This document shows positions 62,677 through 64,000 of a stretch of 64,000 nt of DNA, in pieces (the first letter of the stretch is position 1; every line of letters starts with the position of its first letter). The position numbers and the translations under genes were made by a program. Source of the stretch: Meandrina meandrites (Eukaryota > Cnidaria > Anthozoa > Scleractinia > Meandrinidae). The notes beneath the pieces are model-generated. The model was not told the DNA's origin and did no database searches. It saw only the letters and a program-made list of their open reading frames with translations. The stretch is from contig OY855903.1 in NCBI GenBank assembly GCA_963693305.1, forward strand, positions 30,578,598 to 30,642,597. Reading direction: 5' to 3'.

Positions 62677-64000
62677 AGTTTAGTTTTAAAACAAAAACAA
62701 TAATTTAAGCATTCAAGAAAAACAATCGAGATAAAAGTCAGAAATATAGTCGAGAAAAAGTCAGAACAAATGGGAAAAATCGAGAAATAAGCGTGCGAAA
62801 GGGTCAGACAATGATCGATTAAAGGTTGTGAAAATGGAAAAAATTCGGATAAAATTCAACAAAAAATGCGGGAAAAAGGTTGGATAATAGTGGAGAAAAC
62901 CTTCGCGAAAAGTTGGAAAGTCGGAAAACAAGTCAGAAAAGAGTTTGCAAAAAAGTCGGTAAAATTAGAGAAATAACACAAGGAAAAGTCGGAAAAAATC
63001 GAGAACGAAAAGTGGACTTTTTTACTTTTTTGTTGACTGTTTCCTTGACCAGATCAATCGATCTGTGAGCCTATCAACCCTTTCTTCATAGGAAATGCCT
63101 GTTTCTGTGTGTGCCCTCAGGTTAAGGGAAATCTCAAAGGAAAGTAACGTGTTGTTGTGGAAAATACCTAAACCCCCACCATGACAGGTTTTTGGTCAGC
63201 TTATCAACATCTGCCTGATCTCCCTGCATCATGTATGCTACACGGTTTTATATACCATGCCACAGAAAATACAGCTAATCAGAATACACAAAAGCTGTCG
63301 TATATTTGACTGTATTAAACTTAACCTTCCCATCGTATGCTGCAATTTTTTCCCGACAAAATTTAGTGAGCGTATTTTCAATTGCATGGCATGAAACAGT
63401 TTTTCGACACTTGCGTAGCATGCCATGGAACATCCCACTTCTCACCTGTATTTTCTTCTTTTGCTTAAAGATTGTGTGTATATGGAGAGAATACAAGTGA
63501 CTCGTGGGATATTCCACAGTCATCCAAAGATGTTATCATTAGACACGTCCTGTGTCCTTACATTAAATGAAGAAATTAATTAACAATCTGCTTGTCCATT
63601 TATGTCTGTGTCTGTAACTTTGTGCAAACTCTACGACTGGTTTTAATCCTGAAAAAGCCAAATAACAACACATTAAATTTTGCCATAAAAATGATGATGG
63701 TAAGGAAGTGTGGATGATGTTACATTACTTTAATGTTGTTCAATATGGAACGCACAAATAGTTATTGAAAAGAAGGAGGGTTCCCGGTCCCCCGTGGCAA
63801 ATTTAAAGATCTCGCCTCAGACCTTGCCACGTATTAGCTGCTCTAAAAGGCAGGGGTTTCATGAAGGCACCACCTTCACTCATTGTTGCCGGGCAAAGAG
63901 CAACGAAGTTGCCTCGTCCATCACTACAGATTGATTACACTAACATTATTGCCACGATTCACAAATTGATATCTAGAATGGAGAGAGATTGACTTAATTA
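62677..64000. other. Gene-free DNA with purine-rich low-complexity tract
   Basis: From about 62700 to 63015 the plus strand is built of irregular GTCGGAAAAAATCGAGAA-like units, a degenerate satellite. The remaining kilobase shows no supported gene, RNA or mobile element. Confidence 0.45.

Overview
The window looks like nuclear DNA of a marine invertebrate, most likely an anthozoan cnidarian (coral or anemone). The clues are spliceosomal exons with GT/AG borders, two tRNA-derived SINE types with anthozoan-like tails, a Tx1/L1-type LINE, ATT microsatellites, and DNA polymerase-bearing virus-like elements. It is not a prokaryotic replicon. All family assignments are by eye, without database searches.

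Region 1 (1 to about 13.7 kb) is a virus-like integrated element of the Maverick/Polinton/adintovirus type, running off the left edge. It holds a retrovirus-type DDE integrase, a protein-primed family B DNA polymerase, an A32-like packaging ATPase, a candidate double jelly-roll capsid protein, a candidate minor capsid protein, a tail-anchored 587-aa protein, a coiled-coil protein with hydrophobic C-terminal segments, and a run of small membrane or hypothetical proteins. All reading frames are open and intronless. Integrase and polymerase converge with overlapping stops. No maturation protease was recognised. Seven copies of a short palindrome (core CAAC..GTTG) sit next to gene starts and ends. 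A 163-bp near-perfect inverted repeat lies just beyond the polymerase start and may mark the element edge.

Region 2 (13.7 to 28.1 kb) is host-like DNA with remnants of a decayed multi-exon gene (16.3-22.7 kb) that has in-frame stops, a frameshift, a direct duplication and an inverted copy of one exon, plus microsatellites and a SINE. Region 3 (28.1-32.8 kb) holds a broken minus-strand gene for an acidic protein with about 14 repeats of a D-I-x-x-I-L-N-D-D motif. Its 5' side is cut exactly where a 1.7-kb degraded fragment of a related integrase/polymerase element begins. Region 4 (32.8-39.1 kb) contains a 5S rRNA-derived sequence, a tRNA-derived SINE, a duplicated retroelement-like 3' segment and a degenerate minisatellite.

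Region 5 (about 39.1-56.9 kb) is a second large element bounded by about 2.35-kb inverted repeats. It carries a zinc finger-family B DNA polymerase gene with one intron and two frameshifts, a broken signal-peptide/transmembrane protein gene, and a Tx1/L1-type LINE, presumably inserted later. No capsid, ATPase or integrase gene was seen in it. Region 6 (56.9-62.7 kb) is a TTAA-flanked non-autonomous DNA transposon with about 0.72-kb inverted repeats. One repeat is interrupted by a 1.9-kb element with an 8-bp target duplication, and the interior holds an apparently identical 854-bp tandem duplication. The last 1.3 kb is purine-rich low-complexity and unassigned DNA.

In region 1 the genes make a coherent set: integrase for insertion, protein-primed polymerase for replication, ATPase for genome packaging, and capsid plus membrane proteins for a particle. 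That joint role is inference from family knowledge. The other elements look like older or stripped-down relatives at different stages of decay.
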